Below, one piece after another: positions 11,750 through 24,365 of a stretch of 64,000 nt of DNA. This DNA comes from Sambucus nigra (lineage: Eukaryota > Streptophyta > Magnoliopsida > Dipsacales > Adoxaceae): NCBI GenBank assembly GCA_949130495.1, contig OX422210.1, positions 190,573,619 to 190,637,618 of the forward strand, written 5' to 3'. A model generated the notes under the pieces. That model had not been told where the DNA came from and searched no databases. It was given only the letters and a program-made list of their open reading frames with translations. Numbering within the stretch: position 1 is the first letter of the stretch; each line of letters starts with the position of its first letter. A program made the translations under genes and the position numbers.

Positions 11750-12840
11750 ATATGGAAACTTGTGGAGGCACTTTTCGAAGAATAAGATGATCGCTAAAAT
11801 TTTGCAAAGCATACTCTATTAGACCACAATATTCTGAGATGTGAATGCCTATTACAAATCTTATGATAGATGCCAAAGGATGAGAGCTATTAACCGCCGT
11901 GATATGATGCATCTAACACCTATACTCATCATTGAGTTATTTGATTATCGAGGGATTGACTTCATAGGACCATTCCCTCCCTCTTTCGGCTTCTTATAAA
12001 TCATCTTCACGGTGGACTATGTATCCAATGGGTGGAGGCAATAGCTACTTGGATGAATGACAGCAGGGTGGTGATTACGTTCCTACAAGAACACATACTT
12101 TCTCACTTCAGCGCTCCGAAGGCGATCATAAGTGATAACGGAACATATTTTTGAAATAAGTTGTTTGAAACTTTAATGAGGAAGTATGGGGTCGTCCATA
12201 AGGTTTGGACGACTTATCGCCCTCGAACAAGTGGGAAAGCCATGCTAGCAAGTCATGAGATAAAAACCATTCTTGAAAAGACCGTCGATACTACTCAAAA
12301 ATATTGGTCACTTCGATTAAACGATGTGCTATGGGCTTATCATACCACCTATAAGAACCCTCTCGGGATGTCCCCATTTCATTTTATCTATGGAAAGCCT
12401 TTCCATCTCCCCGTGGAGCTAGAGCACAAAGCTTATTGGGACATCAAGAGGCTGAATTACAATCTTGATAAAGTCGATGAAACCCGCAAGCTTCAATTGA
12501 ATGAGTTGGAAGAGATGAACAATGACACATATGAGAATGCTAAAAATTTCAAAAGAACGAATGAAACTCATGCATGACAAGATAATTCACCTAAAAGAGT
12601 TTCATCCAGGCCAAAAAGTTCTTCTCTACAACTCTTGATTACACTTGTTTCCCAATAGTGGACGGGTCCATTTGTGGTTTAAGAAGTATTTCCCCACGAA
12701 GCTATAGAGCTGGAAGATGCAAAAGGGGGAAGTACCTTCAAGGTGAATGGCCAACGTCTCAAACTATACTTTGAGGCGTGTATCGAAGAAGCCGACACCA
12801 TTTGGTTGTCAGACCCACCATCAATGGAGACTGATTGAGA
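11750..12840 (+). pseudogene. Athila-type integrase, with C-terminal tail
   Basis: The core at 12100-12577 reads AIISDNGTYF, RKYGVVHKVWTTYRPRTSG, LWAYHTTYKNPLGMSP, FIYGKPFHLPVELEHKAYW and RKLQLNELEE, in the order known from Athila integrases. The second catalytic Asp (SDNGT) is visible. The upstream zinc-binding part (11750-12050) is readable only with stops. At 12720-12840 the typical tail FKVNGQRLKLYFE can be read. Premature stops lie at about 12155 and 12577. Confidence 0.88.
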
Positions 12841-13170
12841 ATTACGAGAAGGTCGTCGCAACCCTGACGCGTATGGGGTGATTCTTATGTATAATAGACA
12901 TGAGTCGGTTAGTTTAGTTGGAGTCGGTAGGTATAGGACACATAGGGGAGAACACATATTGAGAGAGAGCCTAGGGTTTCGGAGCACGCATTAAGTGAAG
13001 TAAAGTCGATTACATGTCAGTATAGTGGTGAGAGCATCCAGTGATGTTGAGAGATGAGTGAATTCAGCCATTTGGAGACTCTGTTGAATTTTGGGACCCG
13101 GACCGGTCCACCCCTGAGGGTCCAGATCAGTTCATTTTTGGGGAAAACTTAAATAAATAGGTACCGATCC
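12841..13170 (+). other. Probable 3' noncoding part of the Athila-type element
   Basis: No frame of note. Ends at the start of a LTR-like sequence (TGTCACATCCC at 13171). It contains a GGACCGGTCCAC palindrome at about 13099. Confidence 0.45.
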
Positions 13171-15710
13171 TGTCACATCCCAATTTCTCGAGTGTGAGGG
13201 ATACCTTATAATAATTCTAAATCATAAATAATTCTGAAATACTGAAACAGCTACGGCATTTATTGATACTCTAATGTGTTACGACCGAAATCTAAGAATT
13301 CATTCTTATGTCAAACTTCTATACAAAGTATTTCTCCTGCCAACTATGCTCCTTTTCTTCTAATATGACTTTCATTTCTTTTATGTATCAACTGATCTCT
13401 AAACTATTCATCATAGCCTATAGGTACCTAGTAAACATAACTGGAAAAGAGGGAATAAGAAAAAAAATTCCCAATGGATGATTCTAATTCTATAACAAGT
13501 ATAAAATAATTTTTAAGGTAGAATATTGCTTTGAATAATAATAACAGCAGGAGTACAATACGAAATTTGATTTAACAGTCACGGTGAGATAAGCATAATG
13601 ATACATGATGGTATTGCTAAAAATATAAATATCAGGAGATATATCTGGTTAAAGGCTACGGATAATTTCTAAACAAATAACCCATAATTATCTATCTAGA
13701 GGCTTAGGACAATAGCAAATACATACAACTAAATCAATCTAATTAAATTGGAGATAATCAATCTAGATAACTAGAGATAAAAGTAACCGTGCCAAGTCAT
13801 TAAATAGCATTCTCATATGGTAGCAAAATCTAGGCCCTCAATCATTTGAGTCCTTCAGGCAAATAATACAATCGTGGGTATAACGAAAGATTATTCCTTG
13901 ATTGTAATGTATGGTATAAATAAGTAATTGGGTTAAAAAGCGTCATATGAAATAATATGATTGCATAATCATGTCAATATATGAATCAATTGTAAGTAAA
14001 CTGTTTGAACTACTCAGCTGAGTTTTATAATGAGAATATTTTATATTGGGTCTATCACAAAGTAATATCAACAATAGGAGACATTCAATAGCATTACGAG
14101 AAATAATATTGAATAAGAAATCACCTATCAGTGTTTACGTTGACATTTAGGGATGTTCCATTCTTGTATTCTAGTTCCCGTATATAGTTTTGCTCTAGGG
14201 TTTAAATGAAAGTGAGTATATCAGTGTTTGGGAAGGATGATTTGGGATTATGATAACTTACGACAATTGGTAAATATGAATAAAACTCATTCGATGACAA
14301 GAATTTAATATATAAATGCCGTTTATATATTTTTCGTGAGTACGTTAGTGGCATAACAAACTTTTTCTAATTCATTGATGAAATAAATAACATTGTGAAT
14401 TTCCTAAATAAATTTTATGTGGTAACTCGATATTTGAATAATATCATTTTTCTGAAAAAATACTCTTTAAATGTAATTAAAGGATTCAATTTGTTTAAAT
14501 AAATTGAATAAACAATAATATAATATTTTATTAAAATATTATCCGAGTCAAATATCCAGTTTAACTATTTTAGCAAAATCTAATATTTTTAACGTAAAGA
14601 CCTGATTTCGAGTATTATCCCAATATGTGATTATGAAAAATAGCAATTTCTAAAGTTGGTGTGAGAATAATCACGTAATTAAATTAATTAAAATAGTAGT
14701 CCCCCTCTGTCATTTTTATATTATCCAAGTATCAAACATTCGGTACGGGTAATTATAAAAATAATGTTCGTGACGCAAAATAAATTTAGAAAAATATCAA
14801 AAATTCCCCCTGTATTTGGACGATAAAGCAGTGATCGTGCCACTTCCAAAATTAATGAACACAACACAATAAATTGTCCAACACCTGCATAATCACAATT
14901 TTAATATATATGACTCGTAATATAATCTTGGATTATAAAAATGATAAAATTTTGAGTCGTTGGGTGTCGTAACTTGGTTAAATATTTTTCTAAAAGAAAA
15001 AGTGCAGTTTATATATAAAAAATGACAACGGGTCCAAATATTTATAAAACAATTGTACAATTACTCGTACGTGTTTGGGAATTCGTGTTGAGAGACATTT
15101 TATACGAAATCTAGTGTAAGTAATAAAATTGACACCAAATATTTCGAACTATTTTTCTCCTAATTCAAATACCCAAAATCAAACCCAAGTTGTAACGGAA
15201 TCGTAACAGAATTGTGATGAAATTTCAACTGACAACAAAAAATCTCAATGAGATGATATCTTATATAGGGCTAAAACATATATATATGTATGTGTGTGTG
15301 TCTGTGTGTAACAGAAAAAATGAATTTGTTAACAAAAAACTCAGCCCCGATTTGGGGTTTCTGGCTGTCTGCCATCACCATGGCAAGGGTGATGGTCGGA
15401 GATTCGTTTTACACACACACGGACAGAGCTTCATTCCCATGGAAAGAAGAGAGAAATAAAAAAACAAATGAATAATAAGAAGGAGGATAATCATCGGTGG
15501 CAGGGGCTGGTCCAGTGTGGTCGAGTATTGATGGAGGAGGGAAAGCCGGAGGTGGAGGTTCGGGGAAATGGATACGAAGGAGCAGTGGGGGTTTGGGGAA
15601 ATTAGGTTGAGGATTTGGAGGGTTTGTGTGCATATTAAAGAAAAGATTGGAGGTTAGATAAGAAAGGCAGGTTTCATGGGTTTTCTATTTCTTCTTCAGA
15701 GAGAGAAATC
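13171..15710 (+). repeat. Probable gypsy-type (solo) LTR, piece 1 of 3
   Basis: Starts TGTCACATCCCAATTTCTCGAG, the kind of start seen in plant chromovirus LTRs. About 2.5 kb, AT-rich, no coding frame. It carries a TATA-like tract near 15263-15290 and GA-rich DNA near 15480-15710. It stops exactly at the AAATC duplication of element B. The proposed partner end is ...CAGGGTATTACA at 45907. The outer flanks do not form a clean 5-bp duplication (GATCC versus AGTTC), so LTR identity is inferred. Confidence 0.5.
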
Positions 15711-16693
15711 TGAGAACGTATGTGCTTGCGTTCAAATGAGCAAATTATATATTAAAAGTCTTTTAACCTAAACAAACCCTAAACATGCAACAGTATGTGA
15801 TTGAATAAGATGATAATCTAAGCAAGAACATTCAAACACATGCAATTGAGGAAAAATCCCCCAAAGGGGCAAAACCATTTATTTTCATTATAATATTGTA
15901 GGCTATACAATTTCGGGTTACAATGAAAATACAAGTGACTAAGAATTATCCTCAGGTGTCGGATTCTGTAGTCGCGACTGGAACTATCCCTTTCCAGTAG
16001 GGCTGCAATGGAGAAGATAAATGGCTTCTCCACAAGGGTTGAACAAACCAAAGTTGTGTTATTGGGTTGCAAAAGGATTCACAAATATTTGGCAAGGATG
16101 TGTGAATCAAAACATGAGGCTTGGGACTCAAAAAATATGAAGACTAGAGGTATTTGGACTCTAAAAAATGACTTCTAAAGTCTTGTAAAATAACTCCCCC
16201 GAAATTGGTATTTATAGGAAAAAATATGAAGAGTCCCACGTTCTTAAAACTCTAAAATTCTATCCAGCGTACAAAAAAAACAGCATTCTTTAAGGAATTT
16301 TCTCTATCTTCAAAAGGTCATAACTGCTTCACCGTAGCTCGGATTGAGGTGACGTTTTTTCCAGTATCTTCCTTGCGGCGAGCTCTTCAACTTTCCAGTT
16401 GACCATACCTCCTAACTATGGATGTGAAATTACTAAAATGCCCTTGAACTCTCCTATCGTGCCTTTTTTCACTGTTTTGACTTCCCTTGCGTACCACTTG
16501 CATTAAGTCCCTAAAATCTTGGATCGTGAAGTCGTTGAGGTAGATGTGGGACATATTAATGGAGATGTTGGATGCTTGATTCCCGAAATTCGGATTGAGG
16601 CCGTCGAGTGGCATCTTGAGGTGACGTGCTAAATGTAGCGGCATACGACATACATAAATGTAACATGTTGGACATGAGAAAAATGTCCTTACA
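15711..16693 (-). repeat. Element B 3' LTR
   Basis: 983 bp, near-identical by eye to 19219-20202. Contains CCCCCAAAGGGG (stem-loop block shared with C) at about 15858-15870. A frame of about 70 codons within it stays open in both LTR copies. Confidence 0.88.
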
Positions 16694-18231
16694 AATCTCC
16701 CCCTATGTCTATGCCGGTACATACATAAAAAATCTGAATTATCAAATATGAAATTGCCTATACAAATCTACCTTCCCATGAACCCAAAACTGGAAAAGGT
16801 ACAAATGAATAGTCTTCATCGTTTGTTCTTCAAATCTTCAGGAATCTCAAATCTTTTCTCATCAGGGTGTGAAATTCAAAGATCATCAATGTAGTACCTA
16901 CACACATGAGATAAAGAAAAAAAATACCAAGTGACGTATTGAGTTTGAAATGAGATAAACATAGATACCAATATATGATAAGCATAAGTCAAATCTCAAA
17001 ACTCCCCCAAAATTCAAACTCCCCCATAAAATGATAATTCTTTCTCCCCCTTTTTATGATGTCCCCAAATAGACAAATAAGAAGAATGAATCAAAAAAGC
17101 AAAATTGGGGTGTCACGGTATACAAAAAAATACACAAACTATTTTTGATTTTTTTTTCAAAAAAGAAATCTGATACCATTTGAAATTAATATGTAAAACA
17201 TGATACAAAAAAAATCACACCATAGATTTAAACTCAAACAACCAAGTCATGGGAACGGAATGTAAGGGTGTGAACACATTCGATAGGTAAATCAACTCAA
17301 TCAATCATATGTGCACGATGTATATGTGTACCCCTAACGAATGAGCATCAAAAGTATCCTTAGGTGTAAAAAATTTGTTGAATTTAGATGACATCGTCTT
17401 ATGCAAATCAACAAATCAAAGTCAAAGTGATTTCCACACCAATAACGTCCAAAACTATGTAGCGCATTTTCAAATATCAAGAACGTGCAAACCCGTTTTA
17501 ATTCTCCAACCAAACACCCTCATATATATTTTCTTTTAGAGGTAATCTAAATTCTCAAACTTTGGAGAATTGGTGCAAAACCCTAAATGGCCCATAATTT
17601 GGCATGGATTTCTTTTTATTGCCTTTCAATTTTTTTCGGGCTCTTTTAACCTCTTTGGACCCCGGATAATAAAATTCCTCAATTTTTTAGGTCCAATTTA
17701 ACGGTGGCTTAGTATTCACAAAGGTAAAATGAACCTTTCACATTCCTTCCCCGTTTCTAAAGAAAGCACACAAACTCACAAAACGGTTTTTATATGCACA
17801 ATTTCCTTATAAAAATTATCGCGCTTGGTTCGTTTTAAAGACAGGATTGGAGTGAAAACACCCAACCAACATGTGATAAGACAAGCACAATAATCAAACA
17901 AATCCATGCATGTGTGCAATAAAGGAAATATGAGTCAAACATGTAGGAAGTAATACTTAATTACATCTTAATGACTACAAACATTATAAAGCACATGGAT
18001 GAATTGACCTATTTTCTCAAAACACTATCAAATAGTCACATGAAAAAATGGAATGATGTTCTAACTCGGTCATCCAAAGTGTTCATCCATAAACAATGCA
18101 ACAAAAAAATCTTTTTGTACTTTTCAAAATTTTTAAAAAAAAATATATATATATACAAAAAGTACATGTCACAACGCTAGCAAAAATATATCAAAAAGCA
18201 TAACTAGCATATGACAAACATGCAAACACAA
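16694..18231 (-). other. Element B 3' noncoding region with purine tracts
   Basis: On the minus strand: a purine tract next to the LTR (16694-16705) and further GGGGGAG-type tracts at about 17000-17060. The region aligns over most of its length with 32833-34450 of element C. No coding frame of note. Confidence 0.75.
17701..17754 (-). other. Conserved stem-loop segment (copy in element B)
   Basis: On the minus strand: ACGGGGAAGG..., inner hairpin AAAGGT / ACCTTT, then AAGCCACCGT. The outer stem ACGG / CCGT is intact. The inner stem differs from D (AAAGGAT / ATCCTTT) but still pairs. Confidence 0.65.
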
Positions 18232-19127
18232 TCATCTATATGATATGGCAAGAGAAGAATCATGTGCAAGCAAACGGGAATCAACTTGTCTAAAATCTAG
18301 TTCCTCCAAAAGTGATTTCCTAACCCAAATGGATGAAACACGTCGACAAGAGGTTTTGGGAACCAACAAAATACTAGACTTCGAATTCCTAGGACCTCTT
18401 CCAAGATCAAAACAAAATCGCCTAAGGTCACCATTCCTACCACAATATGAGCATGTGTAAACGGGTGGGATGACACCGAAAGTGTGATCTTTTCTAGCGT
18501 CCTTGGAATTAGTTGACCCTCTAAATAAATAATGGTTTTGGCTTTAGCATTAGAAGCATGAGAACACGATGAGCCATTACCATCACTATCAAACCAACTT
18601 GAGTCTGTCAAATTATTTTTTAACTTCAAAATTTTTTACTCAAGCAAAGAATTAGACTCTTCCAAATTAAGGGACGCCTTCTTCAAATTATCAATTAAAC
18701 TTAACAGTTTATCACGCTCCCCCTCAATTAAAACAAACTTATTCCTAAGAGTCTTTTCGCGTGCTGTAAAATCATTGATTAATTTTTTATCCTCGACGGC
18801 ACAAACGGGAACCCTAGAATTTTTTAGGTCCTCCTATTCCTTCTCTAAAACTAGGACTCTCTCATCACTCTTCTTTTTGGCAATTTTTAAAGAATCAAAA
18901 TCAGAACACAAATTACCAAAGTGCTCATGACAAATATCACTTTGAGTTTAAAACTCTTGCAAATATTCAATCTTACTTTTAAAGAGAGAATTTTCTTTTT
19001 CCAAAACTTTAATTCTTTTGCAAAGTTTCAAATTCAAACTTTTTAATTTTTCAGCACGGTCGTGAAATTTTTCAAAAATAGGCTCCTCATTAAATGGGCG
19101 TTCCATTGAAAAATTGCGATTTTTCAT
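18232..19127 (-). pseudogene. Element B reduced Gag-like protein: coiled coil plus zinc knuckle
   Basis: Reading starts at ATG 19127-19125 (MKNRNFSMERPFNEEP). It is a long charged coiled coil (KLKSLNLKLCKRIKVLEKEN ... EGERDKLLSLIDNLKKASLN), then a CCHC knuckle of the CSYCGRNGHLRRFC type, then the tail WVRKSLLEELDF...HDSSLAISY, with the stop at 18232-18234. There is no UBN2 capsid-like domain and no first knuckle. Several stops (for example near 18950) and a frame change near 18540-18600 make it a pseudogene. The predicted intact length would be roughly 290 residues. Confidence 0.75.
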
Positions 19128-19203
19128 AAAACTGATTTTTTAAAAAATCAATATCACACAATTTTTGCGGAAAATAGTAATACGCGAAAAATTTGCGCAA
19201 CCT

Positions 19204-19215
19204 GCTCTGATACCA
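19204..19215 (-). promoter_or_regulatory. Primer-binding site of element B
   Basis: Plus-strand GCTCTGATACCA is the complement of TGGTATCAGAGC, 3 bp inside the 5' LTR boundary at 19219. Confidence 0.92.
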
Positions 19216-19218
19216 ATT

Positions 19219-20202
19219 TGAGAACGTATGTGCTTGCGTTCAAATGAGCAAATTATATATTAAAAGCCTTTTAACCCAAACAAACCCTAAACATGCAACA
19301 GTATGTGATTGAATAAGATAATAATCTAAGCAAGAACATTCAAACACATGCAATTGAGGAAAAATCCCCCAAAGGGGCAAAACTATTTATTTTCATTATA
19401 ATATTGTAGGCTATACAATTTCGGATTACAATGAAAATACAAGTGACTAAGAATTACCCTCAGGTGTCGGATTCTGTAGTCGCGGCTGGAACTATCCCTT
19501 TCCAGTAGGGCTGCAATGGAGAAGAGAAACGGCTTCTCCACAAGGGTTGAACAAACCAAAGTTGTGTTCTTGGGTTTCAAAAGGATTCACAAATATTTGA
19601 CAAGGATGTGTGAATCAAAACATGAGTCTTGGGACTCAAAAAATATGAAGACTAGAGGTATTTGGACTCTCAAAAACATCTTCTAAAGTCTTGCAAAACA
19701 AATCCCCCGAAGTTGGTATTTATAGGAAAAAATATGAAGAGTCCCACGTTCTTAAAACTCTAAAATTCTATCTAGCGTACAAAAAAAACAGCATTCTTTA
19801 AGGAATTTTCTCTATCTTCAAAAGGTCATAACTCCTTCACCGTAGCTCGGATTGAGGTGACATTTTTTCTAGTATCTTCGTTGTGGCGAGCTCTTCAACT
19901 TTCCAGTTGACCATACCTCCTAACTATGGATGTGAAATTACGAAAATGCCCTTGAACTCTCATATCGTGCCTTTTTTTCACTGTTTTGACTTCCCTTGCG
20001 TACCACTTGCATTAAGTCCCTAAAATCTTGGACCGTGAAGTCGTTGAGGCAGATGTGGGACATATTAATGGAGATGTTGAATGCTTGATTCCCGGAATTA
20101 GGATTGAGTCCGTCGAGTGACATCTTGAGGTGATGTGCCAAATGTAGCGGCGTACGACATACATAAATGTAACATGTTGGACATGAGAAAAATGTCCTTA
20201 CA
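19219..20202 (-). repeat. Element B 5' LTR
   Basis: 984 bp, bounded by TGAGAACGTATG (19219) and TGTCCTTACA (20202). Same features as the 3' copy. Confidence 0.88.
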
Positions 20203-20207
20203 AAATT

Positions 20208-20352
20208 GTTTGGTTTGATAAAAATACAAAGGGGGTTAGGTTCTTTTATAGAATTTAGATGGGTACAGTTAGCTTGGGATAACTATTCAACTAGGTGTAT
20301 TTCATACTCTTGTATAATTTTTAACGGGTATAATATTTTATGATTCTTTAAA
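20208..20352 (+). repeat. Probable gypsy-type LTR, piece 2 of 3
   Basis: 145 bp between the target duplications of element B and of the MULE. AT-rich, no feature of its own. Assigned only because it is the DNA left when both insertions are removed. Confidence 0.45.
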
Positions 20353-20452
20353 TAGGTTTTTACGGTCTAGTCCTTGGACTAACAATTTTAGACAAAAAAA
20401 TCGGTGAACCAAATTTTAAACGATTAGGTCCAACATATAAATACCCCCAATT
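20353..20452 (+). repeat. MULE left terminal inverted repeat
   Basis: Starts TAGGTTTTTACGGTCTAG and matches the reverse complement of 45493-45592 through AACATATAAATACCCC. The match fades after about 100 bp. Confidence 0.9.
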
Positions 20453-20806
20453 TAAAAAAATCATAAACCTAATCAGCTATTGGAGTTTTCTCTGCAACTA
20501 ACGACTATTCTCCGAAATCGAAAATAACATCAATCTTATGCTTTTATCATCTGTCCTATAATCGATTACAGTGTTCTTATTCAATTCTACTTGTATCACT
20601 TGGCTCTATCATTTGTAAGTTTATCTTTATCAGCAGTTGATTTTTCTATTTTCGATCGATTACAATAAGTATATGTCTTTTGTTTTAATTCAAGAGACTC
20701 ATTGTAATATTTATTCATGTGATTGAATAGCTTTTTATACATTATGTATGTATATGTTTTTAATTTATGTTTTTTATGCATTTATGTTTGGATTCTTAAT
20801 AAATAA

Positions 20807-21034
20807 GTTATATTTATCAATATTTGTAATTGTTAGTTGAATGTGCTAAATGAATATTATTGATGTTTCATTCTAATTTTAAGAGTCCTTGATTTTGATT
20901 TGGTATTGAATCACTTATTGGTTATATTTATCAATATTTGTAATTGTTAGTTGAATGTGATGAATGAATATTATTGATGTTTCATTCTAATTTTAAGAGT
21001 CCTTGATTTTGATTTGGTATTGAATCACTTATTG
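20807..21034. repeat. Tandem duplication, 2 x 114 bp
   Basis: 20807-20920 and 20921-21034 are the same 114-bp unit (GTTATATTTATCAATATTTG ...) with very few differences, in the subterminal region of the MULE upstream of the transposase gene. Confidence 0.92.
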
Positions 21035-21297
21035 ATATAGGTCCGCGCCAGCGGAAATAACCAGTTCGATATCAGTTTTCAAAGTACACGCAGTGTTTAT
21101 AAAGTACACGTGATTGATTATTTGATAATATGTGTGTGGTTTATTGCTTCATGTATAGGTTTTTAAAAAGTGCCTGTAAGTTTATATTAATTATAAATAA
21201 ATATTTTGATATTTCATGCATTAAATTATTGCACACATTTTTAGAATTGTTGACCTTGAAGTAAATATTTTTCGTCTCTATTTTACTGCAGGACATT

Positions 21298-24200
21298 ATG
21301 GTAAGTAGTGTAATAGCAAGGTGTTGTTATTTGGAAAATATGGCTTGTATTGAAATATTTGAAGATAGCTCATTAGATTTCATATGCAATGAGTTGTGTA
21401 TTAGGTTTACTAATTTGAGAAGTGGGAGTTTTTCATTGAGGTATTCATTTGGTGATGAATGTCGGTTCATGTTGGTTTGTGACAACGATGTTTGTTGTAT
21501 GTTGCGGTCCCAATTGATCGTGAAAGCTAATTTCATTTGGATATATGTCATTGATTCATTACCATTTTCATGCAATACATGTCGTGAACGGGTTGACTGC
21601 TCTAATCGAATTTTTGAAGGGGTTGACTGCAGTAATACAAGGTCTGAGAGGGTTGACAGTGGTGATACAAATACACAGAGGTTAGAGTCTTTATTATCAG
21701 GCACTAAAAATGATTTATTAGTTGCATTGAAGATGACTTTTATCTTGGAGGTGTGGAGTCAAGTAAGTCGAAAGTCTATCTTTCGAATGATTGGAAGACT
21801 TATATAAGTCATGAGCAGAAGTGTTTTGAAGGAGGTGTAGTGGAATTTCAGGATAAATTGCGAAAGTATGCCATTGAGGTTGGGTTCAAGTATGTGTATT
21901 TGAAGAATGATAAAACTCGAGTGGCGGCTGAATGCTCTAAAAAGACTACTGAGAATTGCATGTGGAGAATTCATGCTTCATTATCTACAATAAATGGATA
22001 CTTTTACATACGTTCAATGAATAATGAGCATACATGTAGAGGTATCTTTCGTAGTCCGTCAGCCAAAATGATAGCCTCCAAGTTGGTTTCAACATTGGTA
22101 GCTGATGATCTTAGAGATAACCCTCTATTGAGACCAATTGATGTAGTTAGAGATATGAAGAAGAATTATGGTCCTGATATAACTTATCAACATGCATGGC
22201 GTGCGAAAGAGATGGCTGCTGTTGATATACATGGTGATGAAAAGGTTTCTTATGCATTAATGAATAATTATCGTGACCTTCTATTGCAGTATAATCCTGG
22301 GTCGCGTTGCATCCTTGACGTGGAACATGAGAGTAAAAAATTCAAGAGAATATTTGTAATGTTTAGAGGATGTATTTATGGATTTCAATACTGCAAACCT
22401 ATTTTATTTCTTGATGGTGCCTTTTTGAAGAGCCGTTACAGTGTAACAATACTATCAGCTACTACAAGGAATGGGAACAATGGTAAATGAATTTTAAATA
22501 TTTTATTTTGTGTATTGCATTGAAATTTTGTTTGTTCCATTCCATAACATCAAAATACAAGCATAAAAATATAAAATACCTTTGAAGGTCTTTGTTTTAG
22601 TTCACGTGCACTTTTCATTTTTCTGCGTGTATTGTCATGATATGTCTTATTATGTGTAATACTAAGTAAAGTACACGCATAGTGCATGTAAAGTACACGT
22701 GAATGTTTTTGTTAATGTCACGTGTACTTTTCATTTTTATGCGTGTACTTTGATGATGATGACTTTATGTGTAGTAAGTAAAGTACACGCATTTTACATG
22801 TCAAGTACACGTGAATGTTTTTCTTAATTTCACGTGTACTTTTTATTTTTATGCGTGTACTTTGATGATGATGTTATGTTGAATACAAACTAAAGTACAC
22901 GCATTTTACATGTCAAGTACACGTGAATGTTTTTCTTTATTTCACGTGTACTTTTCATTTTTATGCGTGTACTTTGATGATAGGTGTTGTTATTTAGAAA
23001 TAATAAAGCAAAGTAAATGTTAAAAATGTAAAGTACCTTTGAATGTTTTTGTTTAGCTCACCTGTACTTTACATTTTTATGCGTGTATGTTGATGTTAAT
23101 CTTGTTAATAATAAAGCCAAGCAAAAGATTGAAAAGTAAATGTGCATTTTATCATGTGTACGGTACATTTTTATGCTTTGTCTTGTTATTTACAAACAAT
23201 TTAAATTGAACACAATATATTTCCCATGTGTTTTAGGGTCTGCGCCAGCAGCATCAATATACAAAGTGTTGTACATGGATATGTTATTTATTTTAATTTT
23301 AATATATTTTTATATTTCAGGACTTTTTCCTGTTGCATATGCTGTTGTTGATTCCGAAACCGAAGATAACTGGATGTGGTTTCTAGTCAATTTGCATAGT
23401 GCAGTAGTTGAGCAATATCAAAACATAACATTTATATCAGATCGAAACAACGGATTACTTGAAGTTGTTTCAAGGGCCTTCCCGTTATCTGCACATTCTT
23501 ACTGTATACATCATTTGCAAGGGAATATAAAAAAGAAAATTCGTGGGAATTGTGCTGGATTTCGAAAGAAAATTGTTAAAGATTTTTTGTCTTGTGCATA
23601 TGCTGTCTCAGTAGATGTATTTCACAAGAATATGAAGCATTGAAGAAGGAAGGAGGAGCTGCTATTGCCGATTTCATTGATAGTTTGCCTCCCGAGAATT
23701 AGTCCTGTGCATATTTTCCTGGTAAACGGTATGGTGACATGGCATCTAGTGTTGCGGAGTCATTCAATTCATGGATATTGGAGGAAAGGCATTTACCAGT
23801 AATGAATATGCTTGATAATTTGAGAGTGAAGATTATGAATTTCAATGCAAACAAACTTGTTGAGTCTGACACTTGGACAAATGAGCTATGTCCTTTTTTT
23901 CAAAAGTTGTTGAATGAAAATTGGAATAAAAGCCGACATTGGACTATTAGTCACTTAAGTCAAGATGTATTTGAAGTTCATTCAGAAGTGCGAGCAACAG
24001 TTGACTTAGGAGAAAGGACTTGTTCTTGTAAGAGTTGGCAGATTAGATGTTTTCCATGTTCTCATGCTGTTTGTGTTATGCGGAGGAAAGGGACCAGTAT
24101 TTATGATTATATTGAGGAGTACTATAAGGTATCTTTCTACTGAAAATCATACTCGATACCTATAGTTCCTCTTCCTGATTTGATTTCCTTAAATATTCCT

Positions 24201-24365
24201 ATTCCTGAAAATCCCTCTATCCTTCCACCAATGACTAAGAGACCGACAGGCAGGCTAAGAAATAAGAGAATAAAGTCTTCTGGTGAGATCACAGTAAGGG
24301 AAGTTACTTGCTCGAGGTGTAGTAAAACGGGTCATTACAGGTCTACTTGTAAGGAACCCATTTGA
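21298..24365 (+). pseudogene. MULE transposase (MURA-like) with one intron
   Basis: N-terminus from ATG 21298 is a PB1-like segment. A frame change near 21715-21750 leads to the MuDR-type zinc-finger region (AAECSKKTTENCMWRIHAS ... NEHTC). The DDE core starts FLDGAFLKSRY. An intron at 22483-23320 (GT...AG) joins in phase to give NNGLFPVAYAVVDSE; then come FISDRNNGLL (second Asp), CIHHLQGN and AESFNSW. A SWIM finger (CSCKSWQIRCFPCSHAVCVM) is at about 24025-24085 and a zinc knuckle (CSRCSKTGHYRSTC) at about 24310-24355, just before the stop. Breaks: a frameshift near 23620, TAG at 23700-23702 and TGA at 24141-24143, both where Trp would fit. All domains remain recognisable, so inactivation looks fairly recent. 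Confidence 0.9.
22600..23110. repeat. GTACACG / CGTGTAC short-repeat cluster in the transposase intron
   Basis: Alternating motifs TTCACGTGTACTTTTCATTT, ATGCGTGTACTTTGATGATG, AAAGTACACGCAT and CAAGTACACGTGAATG repeat about every 40-100 bp in both orientations. Many copies contain the CACGTG hexamer. Confidence 0.9.

Larger units (their letters stand above)
7621..13170 (+). mobile_element. Athila-type Ty3 retrotransposon, 5'-truncated, decayed gag-pol
   Basis: On the plus strand the order is gag, protease, reverse transcriptase, RNase H, integrase, as in Ty3/Gypsy elements. The wording of the blocks (VVPKKSGVT, WRVYIDYRKLN, FMDDFSVF, PVELEHKAYW, RKLQLNELEE) is that of the Athila group. No 5' LTR is visible; the element starts abruptly after element A's LTR. 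Frameshifts and stops occur throughout, so it is old and dead. Its 3' end is probably displaced to 45908-49660 by later insertions. Confidence 0.88.
15711..20202 (-). mobile_element. Element B: gag-derived non-autonomous Sirevirus-like element
   Basis: Two direct repeats (15711-16693 and 19219-20202), each TG...ACA on the plus strand, bound a 2.5-kb interior. The PBS complement GCTCTGATACCA at 19204-19215 and the purine tract complement at 16694-16705 give minus orientation. Flanks are AAATC (15706-15710) and AAATT (20203-20207), a 5-bp target duplication with one change. The interior holds only a decayed coiled-coil/zinc-knuckle gene and noncoding DNA. Confidence 0.88.

Noticed and set aside
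21040..21054. Helitron end signal at the GGTCCGCGCCAGCGG motif
   Set aside because: No CTRR terminus with preceding hairpin and no 5' TC end were found near any copy.
22600..23110. Regularly spaced short repeats resembling a CRISPR array
   Set aside because: Spacing is irregular, copies occur in both orientations, the repeats lie in introns of a plant transposon, and there are no cas genes.
21298..24365. Transposase as a domesticated FAR1/MUSTANG-type host gene
   Set aside because: The TIRs and 9-bp target duplication are present and the frame is broken at four places; domesticated genes lack TIRs and are intact.
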